Of a stretch of 64,000 nt of DNA, positions 18,258 through 25,320 are shown piece by piece. The position numbers and the translations under genes are program-made. This stretch comes from Microbacterium sp. (GTDB lineage: Bacteria; Actinomycetota; Actinomycetes; Actinomycetales; Microbacteriaceae): positions 1 through 64,000 of the forward strand of contig NZ_JAPSIY010000002.1 in the NCBI RefSeq assembly GCF_031178445.1. The letters are read 5' to 3'. Position 1 is the first letter of the stretch; each line of letters begins with the position of its first letter. Below the pieces are notes generated by a model that saw nothing but the letters and a program-made list of their open reading frames with translations, was not told where the DNA came from and made no database searches.

Positions 18258-19537
18258 TGCGCGGTCGTGGCGTGCGCGGTGCGGCGGCGGCGTTCGGCAT
18301 CCTGGCCCTCCTCGCCACGGGGAGCGCGGCGACGTCCCCCCACGCAGCAGAGGCGGTTGAGTCCACGGCTGCGCCGGTGGTGGACGCCACATCGCAGCAG
18401 TGCACGCCCAAGCAGCGCGTGCTGGTGCCTGGAACCAGCTATCTGGTGGAACGACTCGGGCTGCAGGACGCGTGGACGCTCAGCCGCGGGCGCGGCGTGA
18501 CCGTCGCCGTCGTGGATTCCGGAGTCGAGGCCGGCAACGTCCACCTCGCCGGCGCCCTCGTCCCGGGCCACACCAGCTTCGGCGACGGTTCGGCCCCCGC
18601 AGACGACGACCTCTTCGGCCACGGCACAGCGATCGCGGGCATCATCGCAGCCAGGGCCGTGCAGGGATCCGGCGTCGTCGGCATCGCCCCCGAAGCGAAG
18701 ATCATGCCCGTCCGGGCATTCCAGGCCGCCCCTGAAGACGGTCAGTCGTCTCGGGAGCTCGTGCCTCCCTCGGCGGCGACGGTGTCCGCCGGTATCCGAT
18801 GGGCGGCACAGCACGGGGCGCAGATCATCAACGTCTCGCTCTCCGACGCCCAGTCGCTCGAGCAGTACCGCAGTGCCGTCGCCTACGCCCGCTCGCAGGG
18901 CTCGCTCGTCGTCGCCAGCGCGGGCAACCGCAACACGGCTGACGCGAACCGGCCGGATCCGGCTCACTTCTATCCCGGTGAGCTCGAAGGAGCGCTCGCA
19001 GTCGCCGGCGTGCTGCGCGACGGCACCTGGGACCCGGACTCCTCGTACGCCGGCGGCCACGTCGACATCGCCGCTCCCGGCCAGGCGGTGCCCTCGACCT
19101 ACATCTCGGGAGGCGACTGCGTCTTCAACGCCGACTCGGCGTCCTCGAGCTATGCGACCGCCGTGGTGTCGGGAGCTGCCGCCCTCGTCGCGGCCCGCTT
19201 CCCGGATGAGACCCCCGACCAGTGGGCGTTCCGGCTCACCCAGTCCGCGATGCGCGTCGCGCCTGCGGAGCGCGGCGACACGGTCGGATGGGGCGAGGTG
19301 CGCCCCGCCGAGGCGCTCGCCCTCGAAGACGACGGGATGCTTCCAGGGCCTCCTTCCGCGGCGCATCCGTCTCCGACAGCGGAACCGGCCGAGTCCCGCA
19401 CGATCTCGATCGAGCCGGTCGCCGACCCGCTGGATCCCGCGCGCGCGATCGTCGGCTGGACGCTGGGGGCGGGCGCGACCGTCTCGGTCATCGTGCTCCT
19501 GTTCGCGCGCGGGCGCTCCCGTCGCGCGCGCGGCTGA
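18257..19537 (+). CDS. mycP: Mycosin, membrane-anchored subtilisin-like protease of the T7SS
   Basis: 426 residues from the ATG overlapping the eccB stop. Signal peptide at about 1-31 ends near an Ala-rich site. The S8 protease domain has Asp87 (VAVVDSGV), His122 (FGHGTAIAG), oxyanion Asn224 (ASAGNRN) and Ser298 in SSSYATAVVSG, where the family usually has GTS. A Pro-rich linker and a C-terminal membrane helix (LGAGATVSVIVLLF) with Arg-rich tail anchor it. Mycosins are needed for ESX secretion and complex stability. The catalytic triad looks intact. A weak hairpin (19542-19563) after the stop may end transcription. Confidence 0.94.
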   Translation: MRGRGVRGAAAAFGILALLATGSAATSPHAAEAVESTAAPVVDATSQQCTPKQRVLVPGTSYLVERLGLQDAWTLSRGRGVTVAVVDSGVEAGNVHLAGALVPGHTSFGDGSAPADDDLFGHGTAIAGIIAARAVQGSGVVGIAPEAKIMPVRAFQAAPEDGQSSRELVPPSAATVSAGIRWAAQHGAQIINVSLSDAQSLEQYRSAVAYARSQGSLVVASAGNRNTADANRPDPAHFYPGELEGALAVAGVLRDGTWDPDSSYAGGHVDIAAPGQAVPSTYISGGDCVFNADSASSSYATAVVSGAAALVAARFPDETPDQWAFRLTQSAMRVAPAERGDTVGWGEVRPAEALALEDDGMLPGPPSAAHPSPTAEPAESRTISIEPVADPLDPARAIVGWTLGAGATVSVIVLLFARGRSRRARG

Positions 19538-19590
19538 CCTCGCGAGCGTTTCGCCGCGCTCGCTCGACGACTCGTTCGCAGCGTGTCGCA

Positions 19591-19635
19591 TGGGGAGTCC
19601 TCCCCCTATGGCGCTCTTGCACCGCTCCGTAGGAT
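19591..19635 (+). promoter_or_regulatory. Shared T7SS promoter module, copy A
   Basis: TGGGGA-gtcc-TCCCCc (19591-19606) is an inverted repeat. TAGGAT (19630-19635) follows, its first base 39 nt after the first base of the palindrome. The same palindrome and spacing occur at 24871 and 33613. The GTG start of the next gene is 39 nt after the -10, as for copy B. The palindrome lies at or just upstream of the -35 position, so it could be an activator or repressor site. Confidence 0.65.
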
Positions 19636-19668
19636 GGCCTCATCGGTCCACGAGATAGGGAGCCCAGC

Positions 19669-20418
19669 GTGAATATGGACATGGCGGATGCCAACCGGCT
19701 GATGGCGGAGCTGCAGGAGACCGCAGCTGAGCTGCAGCGCGAGCTGCGGGCCCTGTCGGCCGCGTCGGGCGAGCTGACTCCCGTCACCGTGGAGGACGAG
19801 AAGAAGGCGGTGAAGCTCACTCTGTCCGAGAACGGCGCCGTGAAGGCGCTCGTGCTCGACGAGGACTGGCGCGACAAGATCGGTGAGGAATCGCTCGGTC
19901 TCGCCGTCAGCACGTGCTATCAGAGCGCGCTCGAGCAGCGCATCGGGCAGTGGATGAAGGGCTACACCGACCACGCGGAGGAGACGATCGCGACCGCCGA
20001 GGTCACGGTGCCGAAGCCGGCCCCCGTGCAGCTGGGCGATCCCAGCGCGGACTGGGCGGTCGAAGGTCGCGAGCAGCTTCGCGCCATGTACGACGCGGCG
20101 GATGCTGAGCAGCAGGACTTCGTAGCGCATCACGCACAGCGCGCGCGTCAGGAGCGCGACGGCGTCAATGCTTCCAAGACCGTCACCGTCACCCGCCAGG
20201 GCGACAGGATCACCGCCGTGACGCTGGACGAGCGGTGGGTGCGCAACACGAACGACGGCGTGATCGAACGCGAGATCGTGAAGGCGATGAACGGCGTGAT
20301 GGCGATGGCCGCACGCGAGCGTGAGAACAAGTACGAGGGGTTCCCGGCGATCGAGCAGCTTGCGAAGATCGCCCACAACCCCCGCGAGCTGATGCGCCGT
20401 ATGGGCGCCATCCGCTGA
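19669..20418 (+). CDS. Tandem YbaB/EbfC-like protein linked to the T7SS
   Basis: 249 residues from a GTG with a GGGAG ribosome binding site; an ATG two codons later is an alternative. Two similar units are visible: residues about 1-105 (coiled N-terminal helix, then VKLTLSENGAVKALVLD) and about 115-245 (VTVTRQGDRITAVTLDERW, then helices). Each resembles the YbaB/EbfC fold, short nucleoid-associated DNA-binding proteins, but here they are fused in tandem. It is the first gene after promoter copy A and precedes candidate secreted proteins, so it may instead be a secreted or chaperone-like helical protein. Function uncertain. Confidence 0.7.
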   Translation: MNMDMADANRLMAELQETAAELQRELRALSAASGELTPVTVEDEKKAVKLTLSENGAVKALVLDEDWRDKIGEESLGLAVSTCYQSALEQRIGQWMKGYTDHAEETIATAEVTVPKPAPVQLGDPSADWAVEGREQLRAMYDAADAEQQDFVAHHAQRARQERDGVNASKTVTVTRQGDRITAVTLDERWVRNTNDGVIEREIVKAMNGVMAMAARERENKYEGFPAIEQLAKIAHNPRELMRRMGAIR

Positions 20419-20434
20419 GAGAGGAAGCGTAGCT

Positions 20435-22117
20435 ATGGGCTTTGGTGATGCATTCGGCGATCTCGTCGATGCGGTCAACCCGGTGGATGAGATCGTCGAC
20501 TTCGGGCAGAACGTCGCAGAGGGTGACTTCCTCGGTGCGACGGGTAACATCCTCGACTCGCTGACACCGCTCGACGAGGTGGTGAGTGCGGGATCGAACG
20601 TAGCCGAGGGGCTCCTCGGTCATGGCGGCGTCGATGACGGTGGCGGCGTGGATCAGGCGGATCCTGCCGCGCTCCCCGACGCCGAGGGCGAGTCAGTGCT
20701 GCCGACGCCCCCGTCCCAGCCGCCGGCATCGTCGTTCGGAGCCGAGGGTGAAGTCGACGTACAGACGTCGTTCCTGCGCAAGGACGCGGAGCTCTGGGAT
20801 GCGGCGGCCGGGTCTTACGGCAAGGTCGCGTCGGCCGCCGAAGGCCTGGACATCGAGACCTCGGCGTTCTCGTTCATCGGCGGCGAGGCCGCCAGCGCGT
20901 ACAAGTCCTTCCAGGCGACGATGGTGCAGCTGCTGAGCACCGCGCCCGACGCGCACACCGGCTTCGCCGACTCGCTCCGGCTGACGGCCGACGCGTACGA
21001 CGAGACCGACCAGCAGTCCAAGAGCAACCAGACCAAGGACGTCCCGGGCGGCGGAGGCGACGGCCCCGGCGGCGGTGGCACCGGCGGCGCCGGCACCGGC
21101 GGCGGAGGCACGGGCGGTGGCAGCGCCGGTGGCGGCAGCGTCGGCGGCGGAGGCGGCGGCCTCGATCAACCGCAGATCGACGGCGACACCGACGGCGAGA
21201 CCGGCGACGATGCTGAACAGGCACGACTCGATGCGAAGGCCGACCAGCTCGACGCCAGGGCCGATGCCCTCGACCGGCAGGCGGACCAGGCAGACAAGCA
21301 CGCCGAGAAGGCGCAGGAGCAGGTCGAAGCCATCGAGAAGCAGATCGACGCCCTCGAGGAGCGCGCCGCGGAACTCGACCGCAGTGCCACCGACACGGAG
21401 CGTCGCGCGACCGAACTCGACCTCAAGGCCGAGCAGCAGCAGGCCGCCGGGGATTCGCAGGCGGCTCTCCAGACGCGCACCGACTCGGCCGCGCTGCGCG
21501 CTGAAGCGGCCGCTCAGCGGGCCGAGGCGGCCGAGATCCGCCTGCAGATCGAGGAGCTCGAAGCGCAGCAGGACGAGGCCTTCGAGGAGATGACGGATGC
21601 CCGCGAGGACGCCGCCGAGCTCCGCGACAAGGCTGCCGACCTGCGTGACAAGGCTGCGGAGCTGCGCGACCAGGCCGCAGGCGGAGAGGCGAGCTTCGAG
21701 GTCGGAGCCGAGGTCGACGCCGAGCCCAACGTCGACGGCGAGGTGGACGGCGGCGCGGACGTCGCGCCCGCTCCCGGTGAGGGCGACGGGGATGTCGTTC
21801 CCGCTCCGGGCGAGGGCGACGGTGACGTGGCACCCGCTCCGGGCGAGGGCGAGGGCGACGGTGACGTGTCTCCTGCGCCCGGTGACGGTGATGCGGTCCC
21901 CGCGCCCGGCGACGACGGTGACGTGACTCCCATGCCTGGCGAGGGCGATGCCGCGCCGGCACCCGACGAGACCGATGCCGAAGCACGCCCCAACCCTGAC
22001 CTGATCGAGGGAGACCCCGTGCCGCTGCCGGCTCAGCCGGCGCCCGCGACCCTCCCGAATGGCGGCGGTTTCTCCGCGCAGCCGGCACCGGCCTGGCAGA
22101 ACCGCCTCAACAGCTGA
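20435..22117 (+). CDS. Candidate T7SS substrate: helical N-domain with YxxxD signal, coiled coil, acidic Pro repeats
   Basis: 560 residues, good AGAGGAAG ribosome binding site. After an acidic N-terminus comes a helical region (about 105-192) with a Gly turn (FIGGEAAS), ending in YDETD at 188-192. That fits the YxxxD/E export signal found after the helical hairpin of T7SS substrates. Then a Gly-rich linker (205-240), a long coiled coil (about 248-420) of Arg/Asp/Ala-rich heptads, and an acidic repeat region of APGEGDGD units (about 440-525). No enzymatic domain is recognisable. Location among WXG100 genes supports export; the function may be structural at the cell surface. Gene 3 of the copy A transcription unit starts 27 bases after its stop. 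Confidence 0.72.
   Translation: MGFGDAFGDLVDAVNPVDEIVDFGQNVAEGDFLGATGNILDSLTPLDEVVSAGSNVAEGLLGHGGVDDGGGVDQADPAALPDAEGESVLPTPPSQPPASSFGAEGEVDVQTSFLRKDAELWDAAAGSYGKVASAAEGLDIETSAFSFIGGEAASAYKSFQATMVQLLSTAPDAHTGFADSLRLTADAYDETDQQSKSNQTKDVPGGGGDGPGGGGTGGAGTGGGGTGGGSAGGGSVGGGGGGLDQPQIDGDTDGETGDDAEQARLDAKADQLDARADALDRQADQADKHAEKAQEQVEAIEKQIDALEERAAELDRSATDTERRATELDLKAEQQQAAGDSQAALQTRTDSAALRAEAAAQRAEAAEIRLQIEELEAQQDEAFEEMTDAREDAAELRDKAADLRDKAAELRDQAAGGEASFEVGAEVDAEPNVDGEVDGGADVAPAPGEGDGDVVPAPGEGDGDVAPAPGEGEGDGDVSPAPGDGDAVPAPGDDGDVTPMPGEGDAAPAPDETDAEARPNPDLIEGDPVPLPAQPAPATLPNGGGFSAQPAPAWQNRLNS
21767..21965 (+). repeat. In-frame tandem repeat coding for acidic Pro-Gly units
   Basis: About six to seven imperfect copies of a roughly 27-30 base unit encoding PAPGEGDGDV-like stretches inside the gene at 20435-22117. 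Copies vary in length by whole codons, so the repeat can expand or shrink without a frameshift. Confidence 0.8.
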
Positions 22118-22144
22118 CCTCTCAACGGGAAGAAGACGTAGATC

Positions 22145-23017
22145 ATGGCACGACCCAGAATCCCCGGCCCTGGCCCTGGAAGCAGCTCCGGCTCCCCGGA
22201 CCTGCCGCCCAGCGCGTTCGACGGCCCGAGCCCGCACGGCTCGCCGAGCGGCTCGCAGAACCGTGGCGGAGCGTCAGGCGGCAGCGGCCGCGACAATGCC
22301 GCCGACGTCGACAAGTCCAAGTCCAAGTTCCAGGAGTTCGTCGACGCGGCCGACTCCGTCATCGGCATCATCAACGGCGTGCTCGAGCTCGCGGAGCACA
22401 TCCCGCTCATCGGGGAGCTGATCGAGAAGATCAACAACCTGATCCGCAAGATGTTCGAGAAGGTCAACGAGGCCATCTCGAAGACCGCCGAGATCTTCGC
22501 CTACGTCGGCAGTCCGACCACGCTGCGCCAGGCCGGGCTGAGCTGGGTGCAGAGCGTGGGTGCGCCGGCCACGCAGGCCACGGCGACCATCGTGACCTCC
22601 TCGCTGCCCAGCACGGGCACCTGGGAGGGGGCCGCCCACAACGCGTACATCGCGCGGGTCGACCTGCAGCAGCCGGCCGCTGAGGACGTCTACAACAAGT
22701 GCGTCATGATCGACCAGGAGCTCAACACGTTCGCTGATGCGATCGTCGACTTCTGGGTCGCCTTCTCGATCGCGGCGATCACGACCGCCATCGGCGTGGC
22801 GCTCGGCATCGCCGAGATCGTGTCGGTCTTCGGCGCACCTGGCGGCGTCGCGACGATCATCGCCGAGGTCGGGTTCTTCATCGTCGACGTCATCGGTCTC
22901 GTCGACATCATCCTCACCGCCAACCAGGCCGCGTCGGCGTTCATGATGAACGTCACCCAGGAGCTGGCCTCGACCGGCGCGTTCCCCGGTGGGGCGTGGC
23001 CGCGGCACGCGGCCTGA
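22145..23017 (+). CDS. WXG-containing putative T7SS effector or component with hydrophobic C-terminal segments
   Basis: 290 residues. A Pro/Gly/Ser-rich N-terminus (1-55) leads to an amphipathic helical stretch (58-115). A Trp-Glu-Gly motif at 160-162 (STGTWEGAAHNAY) sits between helices in the WXG100 manner. Two hydrophobic segments follow at about 195-225 and 232-262. The combination of a WXG hairpin with membrane-seeking helices suggests an exported protein that inserts into membranes, or a membrane component of the apparatus. No YxxxD/E follows the hairpin in an obvious way. Its stop lies 2 bases before the next start. Confidence 0.65.
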   Translation: MARPRIPGPGPGSSSGSPDLPPSAFDGPSPHGSPSGSQNRGGASGGSGRDNAADVDKSKSKFQEFVDAADSVIGIINGVLELAEHIPLIGELIEKINNLIRKMFEKVNEAISKTAEIFAYVGSPTTLRQAGLSWVQSVGAPATQATATIVTSSLPSTGTWEGAAHNAYIARVDLQQPAAEDVYNKCVMIDQELNTFADAIVDFWVAFSIAAITTAIGVALGIAEIVSVFGAPGGVATIIAEVGFFIVDVIGLVDIILTANQAASAFMMNVTQELASTGAFPGGAWPRHAA

Positions 23018-23019
23018 TC

Positions 23020-23778
23020 ATGACCGTGTCCGAAGCATCCGCGGGCGGGACACCCGCGACGACGGCGAGCGACGGGCTCGTGCTCGACTTCGGCGACCGC
23101 ACCGAGCACATCGCATCGGGGACGACGTTCGTCATCGGTCGAGGCACCGACCTCTCCATCGACGACAACCAGTACGTCCACAGGCGCTTCCTGGAGATCG
23201 GCGAGCGCGAAGGAATCTGGTGGCTGACGAACGTCGGCTCCGGGCTGACCGCATCTGTCGCCTCGGCCGACGGGTTGGCGCAGTCGTGGCTCGCTCCCGG
23301 CGCCTCGATGCCGCTGGTGTTCCGCGCCACGACGGTGATGTTCACCGCCGGTGAGACGACGTACGAGTTCTCGCTGACGGCCCAGAGCCCGTTCTACCAG
23401 GTGTCGACGGCGTGGAACGACGCCGGCGACGGCGTCGCAGGACTGCTCTCCCCGGTGCAGCGGATCCTCCTGACTTCGCTCGCCGAGCCGCTGTTGCGGC
23501 AGCGAGCGGATGGCGCGGTGCAGCTTCCCTCGCCCGAGGATGTCGCACGCCGACTCGGATGGACGACCGAGAAGTTCCACAGGAGGCTGGGCACTCTGTG
23601 CGACAAGTTCTCCCGACTGGGGATCCACGGCCTCGAGCGCGGCGCCGACGGCGGCATTCGTGCTTCTCAGCGCTCGCGTCTGGTGGAGCACGCGGTCGGC
23701 GCCCGCATCGTGACAGCCGACGATCTGGCGCTGCTCGACGCGTTCGTGGTGCAGGAGCCGCTCGCCGCGGCGGTCTGA
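23020..23778 (+). CDS. FHA-like plus winged-helix protein, copy 2
   Basis: 252 residues from the ATG right after the upstream stop; an earlier in-frame start would overlap that gene. Same design as the protein at 14797-15510: FHA-like half (VIGRGTDLSIDD ... WWLTNVGSGLTAS) in which the usual Ser-Arg-x-His reads VHRRFLEI. The helical winged-helix-like half then carries LGWTTEKFHRRLGTLCDKF and the LVEHAVGARIVTADDLALLDA tail. Phosphothreonine binding seems degraded in both copies. The pair may form a heterodimer or regulate separate promoters; this is inference. Confidence 0.82.
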   Translation: MTVSEASAGGTPATTASDGLVLDFGDRTEHIASGTTFVIGRGTDLSIDDNQYVHRRFLEIGEREGIWWLTNVGSGLTASVASADGLAQSWLAPGASMPLVFRATTVMFTAGETTYEFSLTAQSPFYQVSTAWNDAGDGVAGLLSPVQRILLTSLAEPLLRQRADGAVQLPSPEDVARRLGWTTEKFHRRLGTLCDKFSRLGIHGLERGADGGIRASQRSRLVEHAVGARIVTADDLALLDAFVVQEPLAAAV

Positions 23779-23841
23779 CCAGTCGTCCGTGCGCCGACTC
23801 GTATGTGAACGTGACGCGAGGACTTCGACGAGGGGACACGT

Positions 23842-23874
23842 GTGAGCACTCCGGCAGGTTGGTAGGACGACGGC
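23842..23874 (+). pseudogene. Remnant of a DUF2510 gene start
   Basis: From the second base of its GTG start, this copy matches the intact gene at 24018 over 33 bases with one mismatch. That mismatch turns the TAC (Tyr) codon into TAG, so the copy reads Val-Ser-Thr-Pro-Ala-Gly-Trp-stop. Similarity fades after about 11 codons. The preceding CGACGAGG box is also shared, pointing to a partial duplication of the gene start with its leader. The rest of 23779-24017 holds no gene I can support. Confidence 0.7.
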
Positions 23875-24017
23875 TGTGGGGTTCGTGGGGCTCGCGTCCC
23901 CGTCGTCGCCTCCCAGGACGCTCGGGTGAACCTGATATACACGTAGCGGTGCTTCGCGCCACTAAGAGGGGGATGCACGTCGTTGATGTGCAGACGGTTT
24001 CGACGAGGAGGATGTGG

Positions 24018-24821
24018 ATGAGCACTCCGGCAGGTTGGTACGACGACGGCTCCGGACGCCAGCGGTGGTGGGACGGCACGCGGTGGACCGACGATTTCGC
24101 GCCTGAAGACACCGCCGTCGGCGCGCACCCTCCGGTTGCATCCGATGCCCCCACTCCATCCGGCGCTGTGTCCTCGGCAAGCCCAGAACTCCGTCATGCG
24201 CCCCCGGTCGTGCCCGCAACCGCGCCGGAGGGGCCGCCCCCCACCCTGGGTTACGTGGGACTCGGGCTGGCTGTGCTGGGAACGATCCTCGCCTGCATCC
24301 CGACTGTGGTGACCTTCGTCATCGGGATCGTCGTCTTGCTGGCCGCGTTCGTCGTCTCGCTGATCGCGGTGTTCAGGAAGAACACGAAGAGGTGGCCGTC
24401 GATCGTCGGTATCGTGCTGTCGATCGTGGGTGGAATCATCGGCGGCATCGTCTTCTCGGTCGTGCTTTTCGTCTCGCTCGTCGACAACGCCGTGCAGCAG
24501 CTCCCCACGGATTTCCCCACTTCCGTCACCAGTGAGCAGCCGTCAGAGGAGCCGACCGATGACGGCGAGGGCCGCCCGACGCCTGAGGCGATCGCAGAAG
24601 GGTACGTCGCAGGCTTGGAGGGCGAGGCGGGACTCGAGGAGTACAAGACCCCCGAGGTCGCCGCCTGCATCGGTCAGTACTACTACGACTCCGATGTGTC
24701 GGACGCACTTCTCCAGGAGGTCGCTGCGGGTGAGGTGATCACCGAGGAGGTCGCCGGCACGGAAGCCGACCTTTTCCGGGAAGTGGTCGTGAGCGCCGCC
24801 ACCGAGTGCGGTCCGCAGTAG
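24018..24821 (+). CDS. DUF2510 domain membrane protein
   Basis: 267 residues from the ATG at 24018, which follows a GAGGAGG Shine-Dalgarno. The DUF2510 motif (AGWYDDGSGRQRWWDGTRW) sits at about 5-23. A Pro-rich linker, two membrane segments (about 75-120) and a third (128-155) follow, then an acidic extracytoplasmic domain with two Cys. DUF2510 is common at the N-termini of actinobacterial membrane proteins, also near T7SS genes; its biochemical role is not established. A damaged copy of its start lies 176 bases upstream. Confidence 0.78.
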   Translation: MSTPAGWYDDGSGRQRWWDGTRWTDDFAPEDTAVGAHPPVASDAPTPSGAVSSASPELRHAPPVVPATAPEGPPPTLGYVGLGLAVLGTILACIPTVVTFVIGIVVLLAAFVVSLIAVFRKNTKRWPSIVGIVLSIVGGIIGGIVFSVVLFVSLVDNAVQQLPTDFPTSVTSEQPSEEPTDDGEGRPTPEAIAEGYVAGLEGEAGLEEYKTPEVAACIGQYYYDSDVSDALLQEVAAGEVITEEVAGTEADLFREVVVSAATECGPQ

Positions 24822-24870
24822 AGCCGCATCGGCTGAACCGCGGCGTCCGTCGCCGCTCCCGGCTTCTCGA

Positions 24871-24915
24871 TGGGGAATGCTCCCCATGGAGAAGGCGGCC
24901 CACCCGGGCTAGTAT
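24871..24915 (+). promoter_or_regulatory. Shared T7SS promoter module, copy B
   Basis: TGGGGA-atgc-TCCCCA (24871-24886) is a perfect inverted repeat. The TAGTAT -10 box (24910-24915) starts 39 nt after the palindrome's first base, as in copies A and C. The ATG at 24949 lies 39 nt after the -10 start, the same leader length as copy A. Confidence 0.7.
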
Positions 24916-24948
24916 CGTCGCGGACAGGAACAAGCGAGGGGGTCGCTG

Positions 24949-25308
24949 ATGGCGAAGATCATCCAGCTGGACGCGGAGATGGCTGACAGTCAGTTCAAGC
25001 TCCTTGTCGAGTGCACGGAGATGCTCGACAAGTGCCAGGAGACGGCGGAGTCGCTTCGCGAGGGTCAGAGCAGTCTGGTGTGGACTGCCGACGGCAAGTC
25101 TGTCGACCTCGCCGCCGCGCTGACATCGAAGTACAACTCCAGCGTGCTGTGGCTCACGGAGCTTCGCAAGGAACTCCGCGAAGCAAGTGAGAACCTGGAT
25201 CGCGCTGTGAAGGACACGACCCTTCTGGATGACACCCAGAAGTCGCAGTACCAGAACCTGCTGTATCGAGCGGTAGGCCGCGGACCGAACAAGCCCATTG
25301 CGATCTGA
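24949..25308 (+). CDS. WXG100-sized helical protein, candidate T7SS substrate or chaperone
   Basis: 119 residues, mostly helical. A central turn carries Trp45 (VWTADGKSVDLAAAL), in the place where WXG100 proteins have W-x-G, here W-x-x-x-G. Two long amphipathic helices flank it. There is no signal peptide. First gene after promoter copy B and followed 12 bases later by a longer protein with the same general character, so the two may form a heterodimer in the ESX manner. No family name can be given from the sequence alone. Confidence 0.68.
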   Translation: MAKIIQLDAEMADSQFKLLVECTEMLDKCQETAESLREGQSSLVWTADGKSVDLAAALTSKYNSSVLWLTELRKELREASENLDRAVKDTTLLDDTQKSQYQNLLYRAVGRGPNKPIAI

Positions 25309-25320
25309 CCGGAGGATACT

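Noticed and set aside
21767..21965. CRISPR-like repeat array
   Set aside because: The repeats are imperfect, in frame and without spacers of constant length; they code for acidic Pro-Gly units.
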